From Affinirhizobium lemnae (GTDB lineage Bacteria > Pseudomonadota > Alphaproteobacteria > Rhizobiales > Rhizobiaceae), in NCBI RefSeq assembly GCF_022968395.1, contig NZ_JALJQZ010000020.1, forward strand, positions 16,957 through 80,956: a stretch of 64,000 nucleotides of DNA, in the 5' to 3' direction. Numbering within the stretch: the first letter of the stretch is position 1; each line of letters begins with the position of its first letter. Made by a program: the position numbers and the translations under genes. A model generated the notes under the pieces. The model saw only the letters and a program-made list of their open reading frames with translations. It searched no databases and had not been told where the DNA came from. This document shows, in pieces, positions 45,059 through 53,829 of this stretch.

Positions 45059-46180
45059 ATGGTTGATGCAGCTATCACAACCTATCAACCGGATCGCGCC
45101 GCCGTTGCATCGCAGTGGCAGCTTATCTGGTGGGCATTCAAGCGCCACAAACTTGCAATGATCTCGCTCTGGATCACGGTTGCCATGTATATCGTGGCGC
45201 TTGTTCCCGGCTTCTTCGCGATCAACGACCCTGTTGCCCAGAATGCGCGGGCGACGTTTTCGCCGCCGCAGCGGATCCATCTGTTCGATACGTCGAACGG
45301 CTTTTCCATCGGGCCTTATTTCCACCCCATGAAGCTGACGCGCGATCCGCAGACGCTGGCTGCAATCTTCGTTGAGGACACGACGAAGAAAGTGCCAATC
45401 CAGTTCTTCGGTCGAGGATACGAATATTCCGTGCTCGGACTGTTCAACAGCAACGTCCATCTTCTGGCGTCAGGCGACCCATCACGCCCGCTCTTTCTGT
45501 TTGGCGCTGACCGTCTGGGTCGAGATGTCTATAGCCGTGTTATACAGGGTGCGCAGATCTCGTTGTCCATCGGTCTTGTCGGCGTCTTCATCTCGCTGAT
45601 GCTCGGCATCGTGCTTGGCGGTATTTCGGGATATTACGGCGGGCGCATCGACTTCTTCATGCAGCGGGTGATCGATTTCGTTCTCTCGCTTCCGACGATC
45701 CCGATCTGGCTTGCCATGGCCGCCGCCCTGCCACAGGGCTGGCCCGCGACGATGCAGTACATGATGATTACGATCATCCTGTCGCTGACCGGCTGGGCGC
45801 AGCTTGCCCGCGTCGTTCGTGGGCGCTTCCTGTCACTGAGAACGGAAGAATTCGTCGCCGCCGCCCGCCTCGATGGTGTCTCGGAAGGTCGCATTATCTT
45901 CCGCCACATGCTTCCGAGCTTCTCCAGCCATATCATTGCGTCGGTCACGCTTGCAGTCCCGGCCATGATTCTGGCGGAGACGTCTCTGTCGTTCCTCGGC
46001 CTCGGACTTCAGCCGCCTACCATCTCCTGGGGCGTGCTTCTGCGCGAGGCCCAGAATATTCGCTCGATCGCGACTGCTCCGTGGCTGTTCATGCCCGGTG
46101 CTGCGGTCGTGGTTGCCGTCATGGCGCTCAACCTTCTGGGTGACGGTCTGCGCGATGCAGCCGATCCCTACAACAAGTGA
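45059..46180 (+). CDS. Dpp/Opp-type ABC transporter permease, DppC class
   Basis: Second permease subunit (373 residues). N-terminal membrane segment at about residues 30-55, then a large periplasmic loop of roughly 100 residues (FSPPQRIHLFDTSNGFSIGP onward), longer than usual for DppC, ending in the class-typical LFGADRLGRDVYSRVIQGAQ. Five further membrane segments and the EAA-type loop EEFVAAARLDGVSEGRIIFRHM follow, then LNLLGDGLRDAADP at the end. GGAGGGC precedes the ATG. Ten bases separate it from both neighbouring transporter genes or less, so the operon is tight. Confidence 0.9.
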   Translation: MVDAAITTYQPDRAAVASQWQLIWWAFKRHKLAMISLWITVAMYIVALVPGFFAINDPVAQNARATFSPPQRIHLFDTSNGFSIGPYFHPMKLTRDPQTLAAIFVEDTTKKVPIQFFGRGYEYSVLGLFNSNVHLLASGDPSRPLFLFGADRLGRDVYSRVIQGAQISLSIGLVGVFISLMLGIVLGGISGYYGGRIDFFMQRVIDFVLSLPTIPIWLAMAAALPQGWPATMQYMMITIILSLTGWAQLARVVRGRFLSLRTEEFVAAARLDGVSEGRIIFRHMLPSFSSHIIASVTLAVPAMILAETSLSFLGLGLQPPTISWGVLLREAQNIRSIATAPWLFMPGAAVVVAVMALNLLGDGLRDAADPYNK

Positions 46181-46189
46181 GGGCGAACC

Positions 46190-47914
46190 ATGTCTGATGT
46201 TCTCTCCATGCCCGCCCGCAAGCCGCTTCTGGAAGTTCGTAACCTCGTTACCGAGTTTCCCCTGCGAACCGGCGTGTTTCGTGCCGTCAACGATCTCTCA
46301 TTCTCGATTGAAGCCGGCAAGACACTCTGTGTCGTCGGCGAAAGTGGTTCCGGCAAATCGGTGACCGCCCGTTCAATCCTGCAGATTGTGGACGCGCCCG
46401 GTCAGATCGCCTCCGGCTCCATCATGCTGAACACGGCAGATGGCGTCTCGATCGATCTGGCGAAATTGCACCCGCGCAGCAAGGCGATCCGTGCCGTGCG
46501 CGGGCGTGACATTGCAATGATCTTTCAGGAGCCGATGTCCTCGCTATCGCCGGTGCATACGGTGGGTGATCAGATCACGGAAGCCATCCGTCTTCACATG
46601 AAGATGTCAAAGGACGAGGCGCGCGCCGAGGCGATCAATCTGCTGCGGCAGGTGGAGATTCCAAACCCGGAACTGGCAATCGACCGCTACGCGTTCCAGT
46701 ATTCCGGCGGCATGCGCCAACGTGCGATGATTGCCATGGCGCTGGCGTGCCGTCCAAAGCTCCTGATCGCCGATGAACCGACGACGGCGCTTGATGTGAC
46801 GACGCAGGCCGAAATCCTGGACCTCATCGCCCGCCTGCAAAAACAGAGCGGTATGGCGGTTCTGTTCATCACCCACGACATGGGTGTGGTGGCGCAGATT
46901 GCCGATGACGTGCTCGTCATGCATCACGGCGTCGCCAAGGAGTATGGAACGGTCGAGCAGATCTTCCATTCGCCGCAGGATCCCTACACGAAGATGCTGA
47001 TAGGTTCTGTGCTGAAGCTGGAGCAGAAGGCGGAAATACGGCTTGCCCGACCGCCGCTGGACCAGACCGCGCCGCCCATTCTCGAGGTGCGCAATCTTTC
47101 GCAGCAGTTCGGCACCGTGAAGGCGCTCGATAACGTTTCCATTTCGCTGCTGCCGGGCGAAACTCTCGGTATCGTCGGCGAAAGTGGTTCCGGCAAGACG
47201 ACCATGGGCCGCGCCATCATGCGGCTTTACGACCCGACCGCCGGCGAAATGCTCTACCGCAAGGTAGATGGTTCCGTGGTCGATCTCGCAAAAATCGAGG
47301 GCGAGGAATTGAAAAAGGCCCGGCGCGAGTTGCGCATGGTGTTTCAGGATCCTTTTGGTTCGCTGAATCCGCGCATGACGGTGGCTCAGGTTATTGGTGA
47401 GCCGCTCCTCGTCAACGGCATTGCCCGAGGCAAGGAACTGGATGACAGGGTCAGCCACCTCATGGAACAGGTCGGTCTCGATCCTCGTGGCCGTGAGCGC
47501 TACCCGCATGCCTTTTCCGGTGGCCAGCGCCAGCGCATAGGGATTGCCCGCGCCATCACCTTGAACCCACGCATTATCGTCGCAGACGAAGCAACATCGG
47601 CGCTGGATGTTTCGGTGCGCTTCCAGGTTCTCGATCTCCTGATGAAACTGCAGGACCAGCTTGGGCTCGCTTACATCTTTATCAGCCACGACATCGGCGT
47701 CATTCGCTACATGTGCGACCGCGTGGGCGTCATGTATCGAGGCAAGATCGTCGAAGTCGGTGAGGCAGAGAAGGTCTGCAACGCACCTGATCATCCCTAC
47801 ACGCAGGCGCTGCTTTCCGCCATTCCGCGTCCAGATCCACGCGACCGCGACCGTTCGCGCCGCTTCCGCTACATCGAGCCCGCAGCCGTAAAAAATGGCA
47901 GCGCGGGGCGATAA
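46190..47914 (+). CDS. Dpp/Opp-type ABC transporter ATPase, DppD-DppF fusion
   Basis: Both ATPase subunits are joined in one 574-residue protein. Domain 1 (about 10-280): Walker A GESGSGKSVT, signature YSGGMRQRAMIAMAL, Walker B LLIADEPTTALDVTT. Domain 2 (about 300-560): GESGSGKTTMGRA, FSGGQRQRIGIARAI, IIVADEATSALDVS. After each half comes the oligopeptide/dipeptide transporter C-terminal region (PYTKMLIGSVL and PYTQALLSAIPRP). Such fusions are common in importers for glutathione, sugars and opines. It completes the importer and is followed by an aldonate dehydratase-like gene 25 bases later. Confidence 0.92.
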   Translation: MSDVLSMPARKPLLEVRNLVTEFPLRTGVFRAVNDLSFSIEAGKTLCVVGESGSGKSVTARSILQIVDAPGQIASGSIMLNTADGVSIDLAKLHPRSKAIRAVRGRDIAMIFQEPMSSLSPVHTVGDQITEAIRLHMKMSKDEARAEAINLLRQVEIPNPELAIDRYAFQYSGGMRQRAMIAMALACRPKLLIADEPTTALDVTTQAEILDLIARLQKQSGMAVLFITHDMGVVAQIADDVLVMHHGVAKEYGTVEQIFHSPQDPYTKMLIGSVLKLEQKAEIRLARPPLDQTAPPILEVRNLSQQFGTVKALDNVSISLLPGETLGIVGESGSGKTTMGRAIMRLYDPTAGEMLYRKVDGSVVDLAKIEGEELKKARRELRMVFQDPFGSLNPRMTVAQVIGEPLLVNGIARGKELDDRVSHLMEQVGLDPRGRERYPHAFSGGQRQRIGIARAITLNPRIIVADEATSALDVSVRFQVLDLLMKLQDQLGLAYIFISHDIGVIRYMCDRVGVMYRGKIVEVGEAEKVCNAPDHPYTQALLSAIPRPDPRDRDRSRRFRYIEPAAVKNGSAGR

Positions 47915-47939
47915 ATCCGACATTGCATGAGGCATGACC

Positions 47940-49127
47940 ATGAAAATTGATCGCATGCGCGTCTTCGTGACGCGCGACAAGGACCGTCCACGCGTTATCG
48001 TCGCTCTGGACACGGATGATGGGTTGACCGGCTGGGGCGAGTGCTACAATCACGGCCCTGATCTCGCGCTGCCGCCGCTGCTGGATTACCTCTATGGCTT
48101 CATAGCCGGGCAGGACCCGACGCGTGTGGAATATCTCGTCAACCTGCTGATCCAGCAAAGCCGCTTTCCCCCTGGGGCGCTTGGGCTTTCTGCAATTTCA
48201 GCGCTTGACCACTGTTTGTGGGATCTGGCGGCGAAGGCTGCAAATGTGCCGGTCTACAAGCTCCTGGGTGGCGCGGTGCGTGACAAGATCCGCGTCTACG
48301 CGGGTGTCTACACGGCACCGGATGCGCCCGCTGCCAAGGAAGAGCTTGATCGCCTGAACGAAGGCTGGGGCTTTACCGCCTTCAAGCTAAGCCCATGGCG
48401 CATCGATCTGCATGCCAATCGCTGGGGTGAGGTCGTTCGCGCTTCGGCGGAATACTTCCGCTCCCTGCGTGAAACGATCCGTTCTGACTACGAAATCGCC
48501 TTCGATGCACATGCAAAGATCTTTGAACCTGCGGCGGCGCGGCAGCTTGGCAATGCGCTCGCTCCCTATGATCCGCTGTTCTTCGAAGAGCCGCTGCGGC
48601 CAGAGAACATCGAGGCCTGGGGTGATCTGAAGCAGGGTCTCAACTGCACGCTCGCGACAGGTGAAAGCCTCTACAGCCGCTTCGAATTCCTGCGCCTTCT
48701 ACAGGTCAAGGGTGCAGACTGGATCCAGCCGGATATCTGCGTCGTCGGCGGCATCACGGAAATGCGCAAGATCGCGGTTCTGGCTGAAGCGCATTTTGTC
48801 AGCATGGCACCGCATAACCCCATGGGTCCGCTTGCCACGGCGGTGAATGTTCACTTCGCAGCGGCGACCCAGAACTTCCGTATCCTTGAATATCGCCTGC
48901 CGCGCGGCCAGTGCTATGTCTACGGCGGGACCGATATCGAGACGCGTGAAGACGAAACGCGCTACGTTGTCGATCCCTATCTGCCGAAGGATGGCTATCT
49001 GGAACTGCGCCCGGATCGTCCCGGCTGGGGTGTCGAAATGGATGAGAAGGCCATGCAGGAAGACGGCTATGTGCATTGGCAGCGGCGGGTGCCTAAGCGT
49101 CCTGATGGTTCCTATGCCTTCGCTTGA
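47940..49127 (+). CDS. D-galactonate dehydratase-like enzyme (enolase superfamily, GalD group)
   Basis: Mandelate-racemase-fold acid-sugar dehydratase (395 residues). The GalD-type catalytic set is visible: Asp189-Ala-His191 after the third strand (IAFDAHAK), metal ligands Glu216 and Glu242 (FFEEPLRP, ATGESLYS), Asp265 (WIQPDICVVGG) and His292 (MAPHNPMGPL). Two histidines at these places match E. coli D-galactonate dehydratase (His185, His285). The start at 47940 lies seven bases after GAGG; an ATG six bases earlier is possible. It is in the importer operon, overlapped by the epimerase gene, so it probably dehydrates the aldonate formed from the imported sugar. The epimer specificity is not certain. 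Confidence 0.83.
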   Translation: MKIDRMRVFVTRDKDRPRVIVALDTDDGLTGWGECYNHGPDLALPPLLDYLYGFIAGQDPTRVEYLVNLLIQQSRFPPGALGLSAISALDHCLWDLAAKAANVPVYKLLGGAVRDKIRVYAGVYTAPDAPAAKEELDRLNEGWGFTAFKLSPWRIDLHANRWGEVVRASAEYFRSLRETIRSDYEIAFDAHAKIFEPAAARQLGNALAPYDPLFFEEPLRPENIEAWGDLKQGLNCTLATGESLYSRFEFLRLLQVKGADWIQPDICVVGGITEMRKIAVLAEAHFVSMAPHNPMGPLATAVNVHFAAATQNFRILEYRLPRGQCYVYGGTDIETREDETRYVVDPYLPKDGYLELRPDRPGWGVEMDEKAMQEDGYVHWQRRVPKRPDGSYAFA

Positions 49128-49989
49128 GGTGGTCGACATTGCGCACGGGCCGTTTACGGCCCGTGTCATTCCAGACTGGGGAGGGCGGGTTGCCGGCCTT
49201 AGTCATGCTGGGGCTGGCGATATTCTCGTGCCCGTCACGGCGTCGGAATTCGACCCGTTGAACTGGCCGAAAGCCGGTGGCTATCCGCTGTTCCCTTTCC
49301 ACAACCGGATCAAGCAGGCCGCGTTTTATCATCAGGGAGTGCTGCACCAACTGCGGTCGCATCCTGCCCTGGGCGGCGATGTGATGCACGGACCTGCACA
49401 CCAGCGTGTATGGCAGGTCACGTCATCCAACGGCTCGTCCGTGTCCTTGCGACTGGATTATGATGCCGATGCCGAGTGGCCGTTTGCATTCACCGCGCAC
49501 CAGCAGATTGAACTCGATGACCATGGCCTGACTGTACGCCTGAAGCTTGTAAATCGCTCTGATGATCCCATGCCCGGATGTTTCGGCTGGCATCCTTATC
49601 TTGCCGTTGATCTGTCAGCCGCCGCCCAGACAGATGCCGGGAACGCCTATGTGCTGGATGCGCAGAACCTGCCTACACTGGCCGCGCCGGTTGCTCGGCA
49701 ATCAGCAGAAATTCCCGCTAAGGTTGGCTATACGCTGCATTTCCGCGACTGGACCGAGGCATCCTATTCTTCGAAAAAAGGATGGGACGTGGCCGTGACT
49801 GCAGATCCTGTCTTCAAGCACATCGCAGTGCACCGAACAGAACGGTATCTTTGCCTTGAGCCAGTGAGCGCGGCAGCCGGCGTCTTGAACCTGAGCCCGG
49901 AGCAGCGGCAGGCAAGAGATTTGACCGTTCTCAAGCCGGGGGAAGCGATCGCCGGATCGGTTCGCCTCTTTGTTCGGTCAACCGGATGA
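49114..49989 (+). CDS. Aldose 1-epimerase (galactose mutarotase family)
   Basis: Beta-sandwich mutarotase (291 residues) interconverting alpha and beta aldose anomers. Family markers: GYPLFPFHNRIKQAAFYHQG (Asn-Arg substrate contact), the histidine region GDVMHGPAHQRVWQV, CFGWHPYLAVDL with the second histidine, and the catalytic glutamate in YLCLEPVSAA. Translation starts inside the dehydratase gene (ATG 49114 or 49105), a 14-base overlap, so coupling is likely. It is a sign that the imported or released substrate is a reducing aldose. Its 3' end overlaps the convergent LysR gene by 12 bases. Confidence 0.87.
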   Translation: MPSLEVVDIAHGPFTARVIPDWGGRVAGLSHAGAGDILVPVTASEFDPLNWPKAGGYPLFPFHNRIKQAAFYHQGVLHQLRSHPALGGDVMHGPAHQRVWQVTSSNGSSVSLRLDYDADAEWPFAFTAHQQIELDDHGLTVRLKLVNRSDDPMPGCFGWHPYLAVDLSAAAQTDAGNAYVLDAQNLPTLAAPVARQSAEIPAKVGYTLHFRDWTEASYSSKKGWDVAVTADPVFKHIAVHRTERYLCLEPVSAAAGVLNLSPEQRQARDLTVLKPGEAIAGSVRLFVRSTG

Positions 49990-50937
49990 GACAGTCGTAT
50001 GTCTGCCTCTGCCCTTTGCGCGGGGTTCATCAACGCCGTTTGACAGAAACTGGTTCTGGTCCTTCGCCACGATGTCCCGAAGAAAGCCAATGATCGCGCG
50101 GATACGGCTGGACTGCACCAGATCCTGGTGACAGACCAGCCAGTAGTGGCGGTCAAGCTTCACGTCGCTTAAGACTGGCTGAAGTTCCGAATATTGGCGG
50201 GCAATGAAGAAGGGCAGAACGCAGACCCCCAACCCGTTTCGAGTCGCGGTCAATTGCGCGAAGATACTAGAGCTTTGCAGGCTCGGTTGAATGCGCGGAT
50301 GGATGTCTCCCAGATAGTCCAGCCCCGGCGCAAAGATCATATCCTGAATGTAACCGATGAACTGGTGATTGAGCAGTTCCTCGCGGCTTTCCGGCGTGCC
50401 ACGACGGTTGAGATAGCTCTGGCTTGCATAGATTTGCAGCGCGTAGTCTGTCAGTTTCTCCACATGGTAGGGGCCTGCCTTTGGCGGATCGAGTACGACG
50501 GCAAGATCAGCCTCCTTGCGTGAGAGCGCCATGATCTGCTGGATCGTGACCAGTTCAAGTGCCAGATTGGGATAGCGTGCGGAAAGTTCTCCAAAGCGGG
50601 CCGCGAGAAAGAAGTTCGAGAAGCCCTCCGGTGCAGAGATGCGCACGACACCTTGCTGAGCGGGCCCCTGACCGGCAAGTTCCGCCTCCAGCCGCTCGGT
50701 CTCCTGTTCGACCTTTTCTGCCGTTTCCACGAATCGCTGGCCAATGGGTGTGAGCACATAGCCGCGTGGGTTACGCTCGAAGAGCTTGACCTTCAGGGTA
50801 AACTCCAGCCGATCGATGCGTCGCGAGACCGTAGCGTGACTTGTCCTCAGTTTTCTTGCTGCCGTCGACAACTGGCCTGAGCGCGCCACTGCAAGGAAGA
50901 ATTGCAGGTCATCCCACGTAAAATGCGTCTTCGACAT
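49978..50937 (-). CDS. LysR-family transcriptional regulator
   Basis: Regulator of 319 residues with an N-terminal winged helix (about residues 8-67: FFLAVARSGQLSTAARKL, SHATVSRRIDRLE, LFERNPRGYVLTPIG) and a LysR substrate domain (about 95-300). An AGGAG lies upstream of the ATG at 50937. It is divergent from the Liv-type importer operon, the classic arrangement for a LysR activator. Two inverted repeats with a shared TTTTGAACAG half lie in the intervening DNA, one close to its own start and one close to the importer gene. Inducer unknown. Confidence 0.92.
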   Translation of the reverse strand: MSKTHFTWDDLQFFLAVARSGQLSTAARKLRTSHATVSRRIDRLEFTLKVKLFERNPRGYVLTPIGQRFVETAEKVEQETERLEAELAGQGPAQQGVVRISAPEGFSNFFLAARFGELSARYPNLALELVTIQQIMALSRKEADLAVVLDPPKAGPYHVEKLTDYALQIYASQSYLNRRGTPESREELLNHQFIGYIQDMIFAPGLDYLGDIHPRIQPSLQSSSIFAQLTATRNGLGVCVLPFFIARQYSELQPVLSDVKLDRHYWLVCHQDLVQSSRIRAIIGFLRDIVAKDQNQFLSNGVDEPRAKGRGRHTTVSSG

Positions 50938-50952
50938 TCCACTCGCTCCTGC

Positions 50953-50970
50953 CTGTTCAATTTTGAACAG
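50953..50970. promoter_or_regulatory. Perfect 18-bp palindrome near lysR
   Basis: CTGTTCAATTTTGAACAG: 8-bp arms around TT, fully symmetric. It starts 16 bases from the lysR start codon, a place suited to negative autoregulation. Its right half TTTTGAACAG recurs at 51071-51080. Fits a LysR-type site (T-N11-A-like interrupted dyad); not verified. Confidence 0.6.
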
Positions 50971-51063
50971 ATACTGTTTGAAATTAGTTCGCGCAATTGC
51001 TTGCGCAAGCGGATTTTTAAGAGAAACATAATCCTTGAGCTGCGGGCTTTGAGGATAGCCAGC

Positions 51064-51083
51064 AGCCTGTTTTTGAACAGGCT
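51064..51083. promoter_or_regulatory. Second inverted repeat in front of the Liv-type operon
   Basis: AGCCTGTTTTTGAACAGGCT: 8-bp arms AGCCTGTT and AACAGGCT around TTTG. It contains the same TTTTGAACAG as the palindrome 110 bases upstream and lies about 40 bases before the binding-protein start. Probably the second LysR site, though a hairpin in the leader RNA is also possible. Confidence 0.55.
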
Positions 51084-51122
51084 CATATGAGCGCCACGCA
51101 CTATCTCTGGGAGGATAATGAT

Positions 51123-52328
51123 ATGCGCGGAACTATTCTGGCGTCGGCTGCGGCGCTTCTTGCCAGCACATCCATGGCGTTTGCTGCTTCCGTTTCCGAC
51201 GGAAAGGTGAAGATCGGCATCCTGAACGACCAGTCCGGTGTCTATGCCGATTTCGGCGGCAAGGGCTCTGTCGAGGCGGCAAAGATGGCCGTTGAAGATT
51301 TCGGTGGCAAGGTGCTCGATAGCGCAATCGAGATTGTTGACGCTGACCATCAGAACAAGCCGGACATCGCTTCCAACATCGCACGCCAGTGGTTCGACAC
51401 AAACCAGGTCGATGCCATCATGGAACTGACGACGTCTTCCGTCGCTCTCGCGGTGCAGGCAATTGCCAAGGAAAAGAAGAAGATCGACATCGTCACCGGT
51501 GCTGCGACGACAGAACTGACTGGCAAGCAGTGCAGCCCCTATGGCTTCCATTGGGCCTACGATACACATGCTCTGGCTGTCGGCACCGGCGGCGCGCTTG
51601 TAAAGCAGGGCGGCAAGAAGTGGTTCTTCCTGACGGCCGATTACGCATTCGGTTACTCGCTTGAGGGCCAGACCAGCGAATTCGTCAAGGCCAATGGTGG
51701 TGAAGTAGTGGGTGCGGTCCGCCATCCGCTCAGCAACGCAGACTATTCTTCGTTCCTGCTTCAGGCGCAGTCATCCGGTGCGAATGTCGTCGGTCTCGCG
51801 AATGCTGGCGCGGATACGCAGAACGCCATCAAGCAGGCAGCGGAATTCGGCATCACGCAGAGCGGACAGCGCCTCGCAGCGCTGCTCTTCACGCTTGCGG
51901 AAGTCAACGGCCTCGGTCTTGAAGCGGCACAGGGTTTGACCCTGACGGAAGGTTTCTACTGGGATCGTGACGACGAGAGCCGCAAGTTCGGCGAGCGTTA
52001 CATGAAGCGCACCGGCAAGATGCCGAACATGATTCAGGCGGGCACCTATTCTGCTGTTCTTCAATACCTGAAGGCCATCCAGAAGGCCGGAACGGATGAG
52101 ACGGAAGCCGTTGCCAAACAGTTGCATTCCATGCCGGTTGAAGACGTCTTTGCAGGCAAGGGCACTGTTGGCCCGAACGGCCGTATGATCAAGGACATGT
52201 ATCTGCTGGAAGTCAAGAAGCCGTCCGAGAGCAAGAAGCCCTGGGACTACTTCAAGGTTCTTGCCACGATTCCTGGCAAGGAAGCCTATATCGATCCGGC
52301 CAAGAGCGGCTGTGACCTCGTAAAATAA
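51123..52328 (+). CDS. Liv-type ABC transporter substrate-binding protein
   Basis: Periplasmic binding protein (401 residues, Peripla_BP_6) of a hydrophobic-amino-acid-type (HAAT) importer. Sec signal peptide MRGTILASAAALLASTSMAF with cleavage after AFA near residue 22. Typical stretches: VKIGILNDQSGVYADFGGKG, DADHQNKPDIASNIARQWF, and KKWFFLTADYAFGYSLEGQT. The start at 51123 is preceded by GGGAGGA; the upstream frame to 51087 is not used. The family binds amino acids, amides, urea and also aromatic or other small acids, so with a GMC oxidoreductase and an HIBADH-like enzyme downstream the ligand may not be an amino acid. Confidence 0.87.
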   Translation: MRGTILASAAALLASTSMAFAASVSDGKVKIGILNDQSGVYADFGGKGSVEAAKMAVEDFGGKVLDSAIEIVDADHQNKPDIASNIARQWFDTNQVDAIMELTTSSVALAVQAIAKEKKKIDIVTGAATTELTGKQCSPYGFHWAYDTHALAVGTGGALVKQGGKKWFFLTADYAFGYSLEGQTSEFVKANGGEVVGAVRHPLSNADYSSFLLQAQSSGANVVGLANAGADTQNAIKQAAEFGITQSGQRLAALLFTLAEVNGLGLEAAQGLTLTEGFYWDRDDESRKFGERYMKRTGKMPNMIQAGTYSAVLQYLKAIQKAGTDETEAVAKQLHSMPVEDVFAGKGTVGPNGRMIKDMYLLEVKKPSESKKPWDYFKVLATIPGKEAYIDPAKSGCDLVK

Positions 52329-52340
52329 GCGGGTCTTTTC

Positions 52341-53123
52341 ATGAACGCACCATCCCCACAGTCCCTGGGGGAGCAACGCGCGGTCCTTTCCGCGCGTGGT
52401 CTCTCTCGCCGCTTCGGTGGTTTTCTAGCGGTCAACAATGTCGATATCGACGTCTTCCATGGTGAGATCCATGCGCTCATCGGGCCGAATGGCGCCGGGA
52501 AGACGACGGTGTTTAATCTTTTGACCAAGTTTCTTCAGCCAACGGCGGGTAAAATTACCCTCATGGGCGAAGACATCACGTCCACTTCCCCGGACCGCGT
52601 GGCACGAATGGGGCTGGTGCGCTCATTCCAGATTTCGGCGGTCTTCCCGCATCTGACGGTGCTGGACAATGTCAGGGTCGCGTTGCAGCGACCGAACGGT
52701 CTGGCACACCAGTTCTGGCGGCCGATGTCGGCGCTCGACACCCTGACAGGGAAAGCCGATGCCCTGCTGACAACCGTCGGGCTCATGCGGGAGCGTGATG
52801 CACTTGCGGCGGACCTCTCCTATGGGCGCAAACGCGTTCTGGAGATTGCAACGACGCTCGCTCTCGATCCTAAAGTGCTGCTGCTCGACGAACCGCTGGC
52901 TGGGATGGGGCAGGAGGATATCACCGCCATTGCCGGGCTCATTCGCTCCGTCGCCAAAACGCGCGCGGTGCTGATGGTCGAGCACAACCTGTCGGTCGTG
53001 GCCGACATCTGCGACCGGGTCACCGTGCTTCAGCGCGGCGAAATCCTCGCGGCTGGTGACTATGCGACCGTCAGCCAGGATCCACAGGTGCGCACGGCCT
53101 ATATGGGCCGCGAGGAGGATTGA
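52341..53123 (+). CDS. Liv-type ABC transporter ATPase, LivG class
   Basis: ATPase subunit (260 residues). Walker A GPNGAGKTT (about 50-58), family segment GLVRSFQISAVFPHLTVLDN, a slightly modified signature LSYGRKRVLEIATTLA, Walker B VLLLDEPLAGM, and the H-loop VEHNLSVVADICDRV. The C-terminal TAYMGRE is typical of LivG. The gene starts 12 bases after the binding protein gene, without the intercistronic hairpin seen in the other three import operons. Confidence 0.92.
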   Translation: MNAPSPQSLGEQRAVLSARGLSRRFGGFLAVNNVDIDVFHGEIHALIGPNGAGKTTVFNLLTKFLQPTAGKITLMGEDITSTSPDRVARMGLVRSFQISAVFPHLTVLDNVRVALQRPNGLAHQFWRPMSALDTLTGKADALLTTVGLMRERDALAADLSYGRKRVLEIATTLALDPKVLLLDEPLAGMGQEDITAIAGLIRSVAKTRAVLMVEHNLSVVADICDRVTVLQRGEILAAGDYATVSQDPQVRTAYMGREED

Positions 53124-53124
53124 G

Positions 53125-53826
53125 ATGAACGCATTACTGGACGTTCGCGGCCTCAACGCATGGTATGGCGAAAGCCACGTTCTGCATGGGGTCGACATGC
53201 AGATCCGCGAAGGCGAGACGGTAACCCTGCTTGGCCGCAACGGCGTCGGCAAGACGACGACGCTGCGCACCATCATGGGCATCATCCGCCAGCGCAAGGG
53301 TACGCTGCGATTTAACGATCAGGACATGATGCCCGTGCCGCTGCACAAGACGGCGCGGCATGGCTTGGGTTTCGTGCCGGAAGAGCGCGGCATCTTCGCA
53401 AGCCTCAGTGTCATCGAGAATCTCATGCTGCCGCCGCAGATCGCCAAAAACGGCATGACGGTCGATGAGATTTTCGAACTGTTTCCAAACCTCCATGAGC
53501 GTCGAAACAGCCCTGGAACCAAGCTTTCCGGTGGCGAGCAGCAAATGCTGGCTATTGCGCGGATCCTGCGTACGGGTGTGCGGATGCTTCTTCTGGATGA
53601 ACCGACGGAGGGACTTGCGCCTGTTATCGTTCAGCGTATCGGCGATGTACTGATCCGGCTGAAACAGCGCGGTATAACGGTTCTTCTGGTGGAGCAGAAC
53701 TTCCGGTTTGCAAGTCGAGTTGCCGACCGCTTCTACCTCATGGATCACGGCCATATTCAATCGGAGTTTCCCGTTGCGCAGCTTGGCGAGCGCATGGATG
53801 AACTCCATAAAGTTCTAGGAGTCTGA
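53125..53826 (+). CDS. Liv-type ABC transporter ATPase, LivF class
   Basis: Second ATPase (233 residues, normal for LivF). Walker A GRNGVGKTT, LivF-type GLGFVPEERGIFASLSVIEN, signature LSGGEQQMLAIARIL, Walker B MLLLDEPTEGLAP, then VEQNFRFASRVADRFYLMDHG. The start at 53125 is one base after the LivG-class stop; the frame extends upstream into the previous gene and is not used. Forms a heterodimer with the LivG-class protein on the two permeases that follow. Confidence 0.93.
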   Translation: MNALLDVRGLNAWYGESHVLHGVDMQIREGETVTLLGRNGVGKTTTLRTIMGIIRQRKGTLRFNDQDMMPVPLHKTARHGLGFVPEERGIFASLSVIENLMLPPQIAKNGMTVDEIFELFPNLHERRNSPGTKLSGGEQQMLAIARILRTGVRMLLLDEPTEGLAPVIVQRIGDVLIRLKQRGITVLLVEQNFRFASRVADRFYLMDHGHIQSEFPVAQLGERMDELHKVLGV

Positions 53827-53829
53827 ACC

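Noticed and set aside
46607..48013. 468-codon minus-strand open frame
   Set aside because: Antisense to the fused ATPase gene, whose Walker and signature motifs are intact on the plus strand.
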